NCBI RefSeq assembly: GCF_023241715.1 | Contig: NZ_JALQCW010000032.1 | Location: 62,001 to 126,000 of the forward strand | DNA length: 64,000 bases | Source: Pseudomonas morbosilactucae | Lineage (GTDB): Bacteria > Pseudomonadota > Gammaproteobacteria > Pseudomonadales > Pseudomonadaceae | Direction: 5' to 3' | In this document: in pieces, positions 38,471-46,294 of the stretch | How positions within the stretch are numbered: the stretch's first letter is position 1 | How the letters are laid out: the number at the start of each line of letters is the position of its first letter | Program-made: the position numbers and the translations under genes | Notes under the pieces: model-generated | Seen by the model: only the letters and a program-made list of their open reading frames with translations | What the model was told of the DNA's origin: nothing | Databases searched by the model: none

Positions 38471-39199
38471 ATGCGAATTCTCGTGGTCAACGTCAACACC
38501 ACCGACTCCATCACCCAGGCCATTGCCCGCCAGGCACAAAGCGTGGCCGCACCGGGCACCGAAATCGTCGGGCTCACCCCGTACTTCGGCGCCGAGTCCG
38601 TGGAAGGCAATTTCGAGAGCTACCTGGCCGCCATCGCCGTGATGGACCGGGTACTGGCCTACGACCAGCCCTACGACGCCGTGATTCAAGCCGGCTACGG
38701 CGAACATGGCCGCGAAGGCCTGCAGGAGTTACTCAATGTGCCGGTGGTGGACATCACCGACGCGGCCGCCAGCACCGCGATGTTCCTCGGCCACGCCTAC
38801 TCGGTGGTGACCACCCTGGACCGCACCGTGCCACTGATCGAAGACCGCCTGAAACTTTCCGGCCTCTACGATCGTTGCGCCTCGGTCCGGGCCAGCGGCC
38901 TGGCGGTACTGGAGCTGGAGGAAGACCCGCAGCGCGCGGTGGAATCCATCGTGCGCCAGGCCGAACTGGCGGTCAGCCAGGACAAGGCCGAAGTGATCTG
39001 CCTGGGCTGCGGCGGCATGGCCGGGCTCGACGAGCAGATCCGCCAGCGCACCGGGGTGCCGGTGGTGGATGGGGTGACGGCTGCCGTGACCATTGCCGAA
39101 TCCCTGGTACGCCTGGGGCTGTCCACCTCCAAGGTGCGCACCTACGCGACGCCACGGCCGAAGACCATTGTCGGCTGGCCGGGGCGCTTTGGCCGCTAG
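38471..39199 (+). CDS. Hydantoin/allantoin racemase-family protein
   Basis: The 242-residue Asp/Glu/hydantoin racemase-fold protein starts MRILVVNVNTTDSITQAIARQA. The second catalytic Cys is present in VICLGCGGMAGLD (about residue 178). The first active-site Cys, expected in an xACxGD-type motif, is replaced: the site reads VIQAGYGEHGREGLQ. True racemases of this family use two cysteines, so catalysis may differ or be one-sided. It is 56 bases behind the NCS1 transporter and probably acts on the imported compound. Confidence 0.83.
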   Translation: MRILVVNVNTTDSITQAIARQAQSVAAPGTEIVGLTPYFGAESVEGNFESYLAAIAVMDRVLAYDQPYDAVIQAGYGEHGREGLQELLNVPVVDITDAAASTAMFLGHAYSVVTTLDRTVPLIEDRLKLSGLYDRCASVRASGLAVLELEEDPQRAVESIVRQAELAVSQDKAEVICLGCGGMAGLDEQIRQRTGVPVVDGVTAAVTIAESLVRLGLSTSKVRTYATPRPKTIVGWPGRFGR

Positions 39200-39229
39200 C
39201 CCACGGCGCGCTCGATCGCCCGGATCACC

Positions 39230-40153
39230 TTATAAGGCGCTGAAGGCCCGGGCCCATCCTTGTTCGGCAAACTGCTCGATCACGAACTCGACAAAGGCTC
39301 GAGTCTTGCCCGGCAACAACTTGTGCTCCCCGTAGTAGATCGAAATGTGGCCGTCATCCACGTACCAGTCGGGCAATACCCGCTGCAGGGTGCCGGCCCG
39401 CAGGTAAGCCAGTGCAAACGGCAGGCTGACCAGGGCCACTCCCAGGCCTTGGACGGCGCTGGCACAGGCGGCATCCGAGTCGCTCATGGTCATCCGTGCC
39501 TTGAGTTCAAGGGGGCTTTGTTGCTGGGTCCGGCTGGTCAATTGCCAGGAACGTACCCGCCCGGTCTGCGGCGAACGAATCAAGATGCCGTCGTGATTGC
39601 GCAAGTCCTCGGGCCCGGCAATCACCGCGCCCTGCGCCAGGTACGCCGGGGACGCGACCAACACCCGATGGGCCGGGGTCAACTTGCGAGCAACCACGCC
39701 CTGGGGCAATTCAAAACCACCGCCAATGGCCGCATCGAAGCCCTGGCCGATCAGGTCCACTTGGCGGTTATCGAAATGCCAATCCGGGCTGATGGCCGGG
39801 TAACGGCGAAGAAAGTCGGCCAACAACGGCACCACGAACAGGCGCCCGAATACCGTCCCCATGCTGACCTTCAAGGTGCCCGCCGGCAGCCCCTGGACAC
39901 TGGCCAGGTTGGCCACGGCATTCTGGATGGTGTGCAGACTGTCACTGACCTCATCCAGGAACAGCTGGCCCGCTTCGGTCAACGTCAGGCGCCGGGTGCT
40001 GCGCTGAAACAAGCGAACGCCCAGGCGCGCCTCCAGCTTGGCCACGCTTTTGCCGACGGCGGCCGGGGTCAGGCTCAGGCGTCGCGCCGCCTCGGCAAAG
40101 CTGCCGACTTCGGCGCTGCGTACAAAACAATCGATGCTGCTGAAAGCGTCCAT
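39230..40153 (-). CDS. LysR-family transcriptional regulator
   Basis: The 307-residue protein begins MDAFSSIDCFVRSAEVGSFAEAARRLSLTPAAVGKSVAKLEARLGVRLFQRSTRRLTLTEAG, a complete LysR helix-turn-helix, followed by a substrate-binding domain. It is divergent from the short-chain dehydrogenase at 40280 across 126 bases, so that gene is the expected target. The ligand is unknown. The start at 40153 is chosen because it matches the typical LysR N-terminus. Confidence 0.93.
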   Translation of the reverse strand: MDAFSSIDCFVRSAEVGSFAEAARRLSLTPAAVGKSVAKLEARLGVRLFQRSTRRLTLTEAGQLFLDEVSDSLHTIQNAVANLASVQGLPAGTLKVSMGTVFGRLFVVPLLADFLRRYPAISPDWHFDNRQVDLIGQGFDAAIGGGFELPQGVVARKLTPAHRVLVASPAYLAQGAVIAGPEDLRNHDGILIRSPQTGRVRSWQLTSRTQQQSPLELKARMTMSDSDAACASAVQGLGVALVSLPFALAYLRAGTLQRVLPDWYVDDGHISIYYGEHKLLPGKTRAFVEFVIEQFAEQGWARAFSAL

Positions 40154-40279
40154 GACACCCAACTCTAAACTTTTGGTTTACACAGACTATCTCGATTACC
40201 CACTAATCACCGGGTAATTAACGGTCGATACTCTCCTCCAACCACAAGGCACTCTCGCCTTGGACACTTGGAGATCACC

Positions 40280-41026
40280 ATGACCACTCAACACCTCAAC
40301 GGCAAAGTCGCTCTGATTCAAGGTGGTTCCCGCGGCATCGGCGCCGCCATCGTGCAACGCCTGGCCGCCGAGGGCGCCCGCGTCGCCTTCACCTACGTCA
40401 GCTCTGCCGCCAAGGCCGAAGCCCTGCAGAACAGCATCATTGCCAACGGCGGCCACGCCCTGGCGATCAAGGCCGACAGCGCCGATGCCGAGGCCATCCG
40501 TAACGCCGTCCAGGCCACCGTGGACGCCTTCGGTGGCCTGGACATCCTGGTGAACAACGCCGGCGTGCTGGCGGTGGCGCCACTGGAAGACTTCAAACTG
40601 GAAGACTTCGATCAGACCCTGGCCATCAACGTGCGCAGCGTGTTTATCGCCACCCAGGAAGCCGCCAAGCACATGGGCAACGGTGGGCGCATCATCAACA
40701 TCGGCAGCACCAATGCCGACCGCATGCCCTTTGCCGGTGGTGGGCCCTATGCGATGAGCAAGGCCGCCCTGGTGGGCCTGACCAAAGGCCTGGCCCGTGA
40801 CCTCGGCCCACGGGGCATCACCATCAACAACGTGCAGCCCGGCCCGGTGGACACCGACATGAACCCCGCCGACAGCGAATTCGCGGAAAGCCTGATGGGG
40901 CTCATGGCGGTGGGTCGCTATGGCAAGGTCGAAGAAATCGCCGGGTTTGTCGCCTATCTGGCGGGGCCGGAGGCGGCGTACATCACCGGTGCCAGCCTGA
41001 CCATCGACGGTGGTTTCGGCGCCTGA
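40280..41026 (+). CDS. Short-chain dehydrogenase/reductase
   Basis: The 248-residue classical SDR has the cofactor loop GGSRGIGAAIVQRLA (residues about 15-29), NNAG (about 90-93), the catalytic Tyr-Lys in PYAMSKAALVGLTKGLA, and C-terminal YITGASLTIDGGFGA. The residue before the glycine loop is Gln (IQGGS) rather than the usual Thr. It likely reduces a carbonyl with NADPH. It is divergent from a LysR regulator. Confidence 0.93.
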   Translation: MTTQHLNGKVALIQGGSRGIGAAIVQRLAAEGARVAFTYVSSAAKAEALQNSIIANGGHALAIKADSADAEAIRNAVQATVDAFGGLDILVNNAGVLAVAPLEDFKLEDFDQTLAINVRSVFIATQEAAKHMGNGGRIINIGSTNADRMPFAGGGPYAMSKAALVGLTKGLARDLGPRGITINNVQPGPVDTDMNPADSEFAESLMGLMAVGRYGKVEEIAGFVAYLAGPEAAYITGASLTIDGGFGA

Positions 41027-41034
41027 ACCGCAGC

Positions 41035-41079
41035 CAAAAAAAAACGCCGAGCCCCTGTCAAAGGACGCTCGGCGTTGTT
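41035..41079. terminator. Terminator between SDR and HAD genes
   Basis: AACGCCGAGC (41043-41052) pairs with GCTCGGCGTT (41067-41076). Nine A precede the stem, so on the minus strand it ends in a long T run and terminates the HAD gene; the plus-strand T tract is weak. Confidence 0.82.
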
Positions 41080-41114
41080 GTATCCGCCAGACGCGAGGCA
41101 ATCACCGGTGCCGT

Positions 41115-41809
41115 TCAGGACCACTCAAGCTGCGGCAAACCGCAGGCTGCCGGGTGGAACCCCTTCAACGACCGCAGAATCCCGTCGGCATGGGCAAACT
41201 TGCTGTCGGCCATGGCCGGGTCCGGAATGGCAATCGCGGTCATCCCCGCCGCCTTGGCCGCAGTCACGCCGAAGGGCGAATCCTCGAACACCAGGCAATG
41301 CTCAGGGGCCACGCCCAGGCGCCGCGCCGCGGTGAGGAAAATGTCCGGCGCCGGCTTGGCCGCCCCCACCTCCGGGTCATCCGCGGTGACGATAGTGTCG
41401 AACAGGGCAAACCAGTCCCCGTGCTGGGTGGTTTTCTGACCAAAGGACAGTTGCGACGAACTGGTGCCTACGGCAATCGGCACCTGATGGGCCTTGAGGT
41501 GCCGCACCAACTCCTGCGCCCCCGGCATGGCCTGGGCCCGGGGAAAGCGTTCACGCATCAACGGCTCGCGAATCACCAGGAACTCTTCCGGGCTGATCGG
41601 CAGGTCCAGGGCCTCGACCACATAACGCGCCAAGTCCGTGGCGCACGGCCGATGATGTGCTGCTTGATGCTCCAATCGTAGGTTCGGCCATAACGCTCGG
41701 CGATCAACCGGGTGACTTCGGTATAGATGCCCTCGGTGTCCAGGAGCAAGCCGTCCATATCGAAAATCACCGCCTTGATCGGGGGTAAATCCTTCAACTG
41801 TGCATTCAT
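41115..41809 (-). pseudogene. HAD-family phosphatase with one-base frameshift
   Basis: The N-terminal part MNAQLKDLPPIKAVIFDMDGLLLDTEGIYTEV carries HAD motif I (DMDGLLLDTE) and runs to ...KQHIIGRA. The remainder, TDLARYVVEALDLPISPEEFLVIREP through ...VFEDSPFGVTAAKAAGM (motif IV), is in another frame. On the coding strand GTGCGCCACGG is seen near 41641; GTGCGGCCACGG would restore a 231-residue protein. It resembles the beta-phosphoglucomutase-like/GS1 group of nucleotide or sugar phosphatases. It is a sequencing error or a very recent loss. Confidence 0.87.
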
Positions 41810-41923
41810 GGCATCTGATCCGTTAACAAGAAAACGTCCGGGAGCGGCGCAGCCACCGCCCTCGCCTGATCGTTCAATCAAGAGGCTGGGCAGCATAACG
41901 GCGCATACGGATCAGCGGCAATC

Positions 41924-42085
41924 TCAGTGGCCAGGCTTCACACTCTCGGGGGTGTCTTCCTCGGGCTCCCTGAGGGGCACTTGCGCATCGTCCATGAGCG
42001 AGCCAGGGTCTTCATTGCCCGGGTCGTTGATCACCAGCGGCTCAGTCGGGGCGGGTTCTTTCTTATCGGGGGGCTCAGGTTTCAT
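41924..42085 (-). CDS. Small acidic proline-rich protein, function unknown
   Basis: A 53-residue frame begins MKPEPPDKKEPAPTEPLV and ends ...DTPESVKPGH, rich in Pro, Glu and Asp, with no hydrophobic segment. GAGG lies five bases before the ATG at 42085. An in-frame ATG at 42100 would add five residues. Similar small disordered proteins occur in pseudomonads, but I do not recognise a family. Confidence 0.55.
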   Translation of the reverse strand: MKPEPPDKKEPAPTEPLVINDPGNEDPGSLMDDAQVPLREPEEDTPESVKPGH

Positions 42086-42198
42086 CACGGCCTCATCCAT
42101 CGCGAAGGGCTACACAAGGTTCGAGAGGGCAAATACATAAAACGTTCACCCACAAAAAACCCGGCAATCAGCCGGGCTTGTAGGTCGGGCGCGCTGCC

Positions 42199-42605
42199 TC
42201 AACGATGTTTGTGCTTGCGCTTGTGGCCCTTGCCGGAATGCTTGTTGCTGTCGTTGCCCATGTTGCTGCCCAAGGCACGCCGGCAGCGCCACCCAGGCCG
42301 GCACCAATGGTCGAACCGGTGCTGCCGCCCAGCTTGTTGCCGATCACCGAGCCGCCGGCCGACCCCAAGCCACCGCCGATGGCCGCCTGAGTCCGGCTGC
42401 CCTTGCGTGCCCCCACCGCACTGCCCGCCGCACCGCCCACGCCGGCGCCAATCGCCGCGCCGGTGCTGCCGCCGATCTGTTGACCGACCACATTGCCCAG
42501 GACGCCGCCCAGGCCGCCACCGATAGCTGCCGTACCGTCACCAGCAGCCATCGCACCTTGAGCGACCAAAAGCCCAACAATCAGGGCAGGCAGGGTTAAA
42601 CGCAT
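42199..42605 (-). pseudogene. Glycine-zipper membrane protein with one-base frameshift near the C-terminus
   Basis: The protein starts MRLTLPALIVGLLVAQGAMAAGDG, a signal peptide, followed by three Gly/Ala-rich zipper repeats (GGGLGGVLGNVVGQQIGGS..., GAGVGGAAGSAVGA..., GGGLGSAGGSVIGNKLGGS...). Near 42278 the frame shifts. Restoring one G (GCCGGCGGTGCC) gives ...GGAAGGALGSNMGND and a basic His/Lys tail KGHKRKHKHR ending at 42199, 135 residues in all. As written, the frame runs on to 42168. The basic tail strongly suggests the restored reading is the real one. Confidence 0.8.
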
Positions 42606-42746
42606 GAGATGAACCTCAAAAAAGAAAACCGGACAGCGCCAGCGGCGGCGTCACAAAAAGGGAATGAAGCGAGTCTCGGGCACAACCGGCCCCAGCCGCT
42701 TCGGGGGAATTGGACCACAAATTGCGCAAGAGTTTTAAGCCAGGCA

Positions 42747-42775
42747 AAAAAAAGCCCGCTGGGGAACGGGCAGGG
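42747..42775 (-). terminator. Terminator downstream of the crotonase gene
   Basis: GCCCG (42754-42758) pairs with CGGGC (42767-42771). On the minus strand the stem is followed by eight T. Confidence 0.75.
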
Positions 42776-42860
42776 AGTTTTGCTTTAACGGATGCCTTCA
42801 CACTACTCAATCAAATGTGAAGGTTTCGTGAAGAGCCTGGGCAGGTGGAAACGCCAAGGC

Positions 42861-43550
42861 TCATCCCAGATATTCCTGGTCCTGGATGATCGCGTTGTCC
42901 AGGGCTTCCAGCAGCGCCTTGCGAACCTTCAGCTTGGTGTTCTTGTGGGCCGTCATGTTGATCTTCTTCAACTGTCGCGCGGCAGCCAGGGCGGTGTCCT
43001 GCAATTGCTCGGCGCTGACCACCTTGTCGAGGAAGCCCGCGTCTACGGCACTCACCGGGTCAAACATCTCGGCATTGATCACCGAACGATGGAAAGCCGA
43101 GCGACGCAGGCGATCACGGGCCAGCTCGATGCCGGCGTGGTGCATGGTCATGCCAATCTGCACTTCGTTCAGGCCGATGCTGAACGGACCCTCGACGCCA
43201 ATCCGATAGTCGGCGGACAACAGCAGGAACGCCCCCTTGGCCACGGCGTGCCCGGGGCAGGCAACGATCACCGGGAACGGGTGGGACAACAGGCGGCGGG
43301 CCAGGGTCGAACCCGACGTTACCAGGCTCACGGCCTCTTTCGGCCCGGCGGTCATCACCTTCAAGTCATACCCCCCCGACAGAATGCCCGGCTGGCCGGT
43401 GATGATCACCACCGCGCGATCGGCCGTGGCCTGATCCAGCGCGGCATTGAAAGCGGCAATCACGTCGGGGGAAATGGCATTGACCTTGCCATTGCTCAAG
43501 GTCAGGGTCGCGATACCGTCTTCGAGGCGGTAGGAAATCAACTCACTCAT
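42861..43550 (-). CDS. Crotonase/enoyl-CoA hydratase-family protein
   Basis: The 229-residue protein has the crotonase fold: ISYRLEDGIATLTLSNGKVNAISPDVIAAFNAAL, the oxyanion loop LSGGYDLKVM, and PVIVACPGHAVAKGAFLLLSADYRIG. Typical catalytic glutamates of enoyl-CoA hydratase are not obvious at the second loop (FSIGLNEVQIGMTMHH keeps one Glu). The substrate is uncertain. It is a single gene with its own terminator. Confidence 0.87.
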   Translation of the reverse strand: MSELISYRLEDGIATLTLSNGKVNAISPDVIAAFNAALDQATADRAVVIITGQPGILSGGYDLKVMTAGPKEAVSLVTSGSTLARRLLSHPFPVIVACPGHAVAKGAFLLLSADYRIGVEGPFSIGLNEVQIGMTMHHAGIELARDRLRRSAFHRSVINAEMFDPVSAVDAGFLDKVVSAEQLQDTALAAARQLKKINMTAHKNTKLKVRKALLEALDNAIIQDQEYLG

Positions 43551-43802
43551 GACGCAATTCCTTGTATTGAAGTGGAGCAGACGTTACCCAGCGCCGTAGA
43601 TCAGGTAAAGCGCGGTGACTGACTGGTGAGTCAGGCTTTTACCGCCCGACCCGCACGCCCAGCCACGGCGCACCGTGATTGCCTTCTCTATATAGACGGT
43701 TTCAAGGCCGAAGATTGGCGGGTTTGCCCTGCCCCGCCCCCTCGCCGGCCGGGCGCCAAATCAATAAATCCCTTAAGCGCATGAAAATTCTGAAAAAAAC
43801 CT

Positions 43803-43831
43803 TTGCCATCAAAAGGAACTTCGACTACATT
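43803..43831 (+). promoter_or_regulatory. Sigma70-type promoter of tRNA-Ser
   Basis: TTGCCA (43803-43808) and TACATT (43826-43831) are separated by exactly 17 bases and lie about 40 bases before the tRNA. The rest of 43551-43870 shows no gene. Confidence 0.5.
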
Positions 43832-43870
43832 AGCGCGCCTCGACAGACTGAATAAGTTTGACGAGATACG

Positions 43871-43959
43871 GTGAGGTGTCCGAGAGGCTTAAGGAGCACG
43901 CCTGGAAAGTGTGTATACAGGAAACTGTATCGAGGGTTCGAATCCCTCCTTCACCGCCA
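43871..43959 (+). tRNA. tRNA-Ser (anticodon GGA)
   Basis: The 89-base class II tRNA has an acceptor stem GGTGAGG/CTTCACC, anticodon loop CTGGAAA, a long variable arm (GTGTGTATACAGGAAACTGTAT), T-arm GAGGGTTCGAATCCCTC and an encoded CCA end. It reads UCC and UCU. Its 3' end from 43937 is repeated at 50426, and it is the integration site of the genomic island. Confidence 0.96.
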
Positions 43960-43963
43960 TATT
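43937..43963 (+). repeat. attL: 27-bp direct repeat inside tRNA-Ser
   Basis: Starts TTCGAATCCC, continues CTTCACCGCCA and ends CATATT. It is identical to 50426-50452; flanking bases differ on both sides. Integration therefore preserves the tRNA 3' end. Confidence 0.93.
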
Positions 43964-43973
43964 TGAAAAACGC

Positions 43974-44009
43974 AAACCCCTGATTTTCCTAGAGAAAGTC
44001 GGGGGTTTG
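43974..44009 (+). terminator. Terminator carried by the island for tRNA-Ser
   Basis: AAACCCC (43974-43980) pairs with GGGGTTT (44002-44008) 15 bases after the tRNA. It resembles the chromosomal terminator now found past attR (AAAAAACCCC...GGGGTTTTTT), so the island appears to bring a replacement. Confidence 0.6.
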
Positions 44010-44038
44010 TGGTTTCTGGAGTCTGAAAAAGGACGATA

Positions 44039-44056
44039 TGGGACAGATATGGGACT
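44039..44056 (+). promoter_or_regulatory. Candidate integrase arm-type sites, left arm
   Basis: Two ATGGGAC heptamers at 44039-44045 and 44050-44056, 11 bases apart. They lie 75 bases inside the attL repeat and match a pair at the right end in sequence, spacing and distance. Confidence 0.6.
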
Positions 44057-44146
44057 GGAGGGTGGTTTGAGAGCTTCCAGCCTTGTCGCGAGAGCACCAC
44101 GGAATGGGCCAACGCTGGCCCACCTGGATTCTATGAGTTCGAACTG

Positions 44147-44755
44147 TTAATCAGTGCCGTAGGCAGCTAAAAAAGTCTGTGTAGCCCTACTTGCGGTTTC
44201 TTTGCAAAAGGTTTGATCAAAACCCTGCATGGTGGAGAACAAGAATAGGTCGAGCCACTCGGACTCCAGAAGAGCACGTAGGTGGAGGGCAGCCACCTGA
44301 GGATCAGCCTTCCGAAGTAATCCTTCATCCATGTACTGTTTAAGCAAGGAGGACATAACCTCCAAAAATTGTGCAGGCCCAGCGTCATAGCAAGCCTTGC
44401 CCAGTCCAGCCTTTCGGCCGGCAGCTGATAACAAGAGCCGACGGACAGCCATTACCTCTTCTGAATAAAGCAGAGATATCACTTGCTCTCCCAGAGACTG
44501 AAGGGATTCAGCAATCGGTAAAGACAAATTTTCAATTGCGGCAAAAGTCTCACGCATCTGCGCCCCCGCTGCTGCCATCAGCGCCTCGTAAAACAGCACC
44601 TCCTTGGATTCAAAGTAAGAATAAAGAGTGGCCTTTGAGCAGCCGAGGCTCAGCGCAATTTGCGCCATGGACGCCCCGTCAAAACCCTGATCGTGAAAAA
44701 TCTGTCCAGCAGCGGTGAGGATGGCGGTTCGTCGCGCCTCGGATTTTGTTCGCAT
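44147..44755 (-). CDS. TetR/AcrR-family regulator, divergent from the island sdhC
   Basis: The 202-residue protein has an N-terminal TetR helix-turn-helix: RRTAILTAAGQIFHDQGFDGASMAQIALSLGCSKATLYSYFESKEVLFYEAL, and an all-helical ligand domain. It resembles AcrR-type drug-responsive repressors. It is divergent from sdhC at 44935, with a 23-bp near-palindrome in between (44818-44840). The obvious inference is ligand-controlled repression of sdhC and of itself. No efflux pump is adjacent. Confidence 0.9.
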   Translation of the reverse strand: MRTKSEARRTAILTAAGQIFHDQGFDGASMAQIALSLGCSKATLYSYFESKEVLFYEALMAAAGAQMRETFAAIENLSLPIAESLQSLGEQVISLLYSEEVMAVRRLLLSAAGRKAGLGKACYDAGPAQFLEVMSSLLKQYMDEGLLRKADPQVAALHLRALLESEWLDLFLFSTMQGFDQTFCKETASRATQTFLAAYGTD

Positions 44756-44817
44756 TAACGGTCTCGATGAAAAATTTTCCCATCTTAGATCATCAGCTAT
44801 GCGCCACGTACCAAAAC

Positions 44818-44840
44818 CTAAACTAGTCCGAGTGGTTTAG
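44818..44840. promoter_or_regulatory. Candidate TetR operator between the regulator and sdhC
   Basis: A 23-bp sequence with outer arms CTAAAC and GTTTAG; 9 of 11 symmetric base pairs match around a central C. It lies 94 bases before the sdhC start and 62 bases before the regulator start, and abuts a TAAAAT hexamer that could be the sdhC -10 box. Confidence 0.65.
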
Positions 44841-44934
44841 TTTAAAATCAATCGCTGGCAGATAGTTAACCATTGCCAAACCGACCGTGCTGACAACTGA
44901 CAGCCTGACGCGAAATTAGAAATTTGGAGGGAAT

Positions 44935-45312
44935 ATGAACAAAAAACGGCCAGTCAATCTCGACCTAAAATCTATGAAGTACCCTGTCACGGCGCTAACC
45001 TCGATTCTGCATCGCATGTCCGGGATACTGCTTTTCTTATGTCTTTTTGTAATGCTTTACGCCTTGGGTAAGTCATTAAGCTCAGAGGAAGGCTTCAACG
45101 AAATTAAAGATCTGCTTTCGTCTCCTCTCGGCAAAATGATTGCTTGGGTCCTTTATTCGGCGCTGATCTATCACCTGGTAGCAGGAGTCAGACACCTCAT
45201 CATGGACGCGGGCGTGGGAGAGACGCTTCAAGGCGGCAAGCGTGGCTCAATCATCGTAATCATCGCGTCAACTATTCTCATCGCAGCCGGCGGCGTTTGG
45301 CTTTGGATGTGA
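44935..45312 (+). CDS. sdhC: Stand-alone succinate dehydrogenase cytochrome b556 subunit (SdhC paralogue)
   Basis: The 125-residue protein begins MNKKRPVNLDLKSMKYPVTALTSILHRMSGILLF, clearly SdhC, with three membrane helices (about 21-44, 66-88, 103-124). Residues corresponding to the E. coli quinone-site Ser27 and Arg31 (here S23, R27), haem ligand His84 (H80) and Asp95 (D91) are all conserved. GGAGGG precedes the ATG. No sdhD, sdhA or sdhB follows; it must assemble with host subunits. Chromosomal SdhC is normally in the sdhCDAB operon, so this is an extra, island-borne copy. I infer a target-replacement role under TetR control. Confidence 0.92.
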   Translation: MNKKRPVNLDLKSMKYPVTALTSILHRMSGILLFLCLFVMLYALGKSLSSEEGFNEIKDLLSSPLGKMIAWVLYSALIYHLVAGVRHLIMDAGVGETLQGGKRGSIIVIIASTILIAAGGVWLWM

Positions 45313-45367
45313 GTTAGCTAGTAAGGCCGTTACGAGTTGAGCATCTGAAAATGCCTGCTAAATAAAT

Positions 45368-45404
45368 GAAAGCCTCCACAGCTAAGCTGGGTATGGGGGC
45401 TTTC
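45368..45404. terminator. Terminator between convergent sdhC and integrase remnant
   Basis: GAAAGCC-CC (45368-45377) pairs with GG-GGCTTTC (45395-45404) around a loop of about 17 bases; T runs are short on both sides. Confidence 0.6.
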
Positions 45405-45443
45405 AACCATCTGGATACCGGTTGAAGCTAATAGCCACTGGGT

Positions 45444-46136
45444 CTAATTGGCGGCTACATCCGGATCAAGCTTCAATGCCAGTTGCAACATTCCTATGAC
45501 ATCTGGTCCGTCCTCATTAATCCACATCCCATAGTGCTGGCGGATCATGTTCCCGTTGGTATGACCCATCTGCTCGGCTATCCAGTCGATTGAGGCTACG
45601 CCAGTGGTCAGCAACTGACTGGCGTACGTATGCCGGCACTGACCGGGTCCACGATAACGAACACCGGCCGCGAGCAGGTGAGCCTTGAAGAACCTGTCAC
45701 GTACCACAAAGTCGTTGACGTGGGGCTGGCCGTTTTTTGTGTTCAGGAAGACAAAATGCAGTTTGTGTTGCCGCACCGTCTTGTTGTCCCGCTCCACGAT
45801 GTCGACCGTTTCAGCCTTCCTTTTCCGATTCAGTGCATCGATCTTCTGCAGCGCATCCCAGGCGAGTGCAAGTAGGCGAACCTTGCGTGTTGATCGACGG
45901 GTTTTCGTCACCCGGTATGCACCGCGCACCTTTGACCTACGGAAGGTCACAGTGCCCTGCTCCAGGTCGACATCCTCCCAAGCCAAGGCGATGGTCTCGG
46001 ATACCCGGGGCCCGGCCCACATCATGAACTGAACCATCAGCAGCTCTTGCGTGCGGCTGGTCGGTGTTTCGAGAATTTGTTTGATCTCCGCCCTGGTGAA
46101 TGGATCGGGGGCCTCGGGATCGGGCAGACGGACCAT
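45444..46136 (-). pseudogene. Tyrosine recombinase/phage integrase, N-terminally truncated
   Basis: The 230-residue frame is the catalytic half of a tyrosine integrase: Arg in GPRVSETIALAWEDVDL, CRHTYASQLLTTG, the MGHT histidine and the nucleophile Tyr in RQHYGMW. Relatives are about 350-400 residues with arm-binding and core-binding domains, absent here. Upstream of 46136 the frame continues open for some codons into sequence belonging to a phage tail module on the opposite strand, so the gene was cut by recombination near 46140-46170. It probably cannot recombine DNA alone. Confidence 0.85.
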
Positions 46137-46168
46137 TAGGCCCTCGGTACCAGGGCAATCAGAGCGCC

Positions 46169-46294
46169 ATGATCGCGGTTCTTCCAGGACTTCGCCCGGG
46201 CGCCACCTTCAACCAGGGCGAGCGGATCACCAGCGTGACCCTCGCCGGCAACCAGATGGCAATCAAATGGAAGACGCAATCCGGCGCAGCGTAG
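46169..46294 (+). CDS. Short phage-type frame before the baseplate gene
   Basis: A 41-residue frame, MIAVLPGLRPGATFNQGER..., ends at 46294 and overlaps the next start by 28 bases. It looks like the small tail gene (or the end of one) that precedes baseplate proteins in phages. It starts right at the recombination junction with the integrase fragment, so it may be truncated. Confidence 0.4.
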   Translation: MIAVLPGLRPGATFNQGERITSVTLAGNQMAIKWKTQSGAA

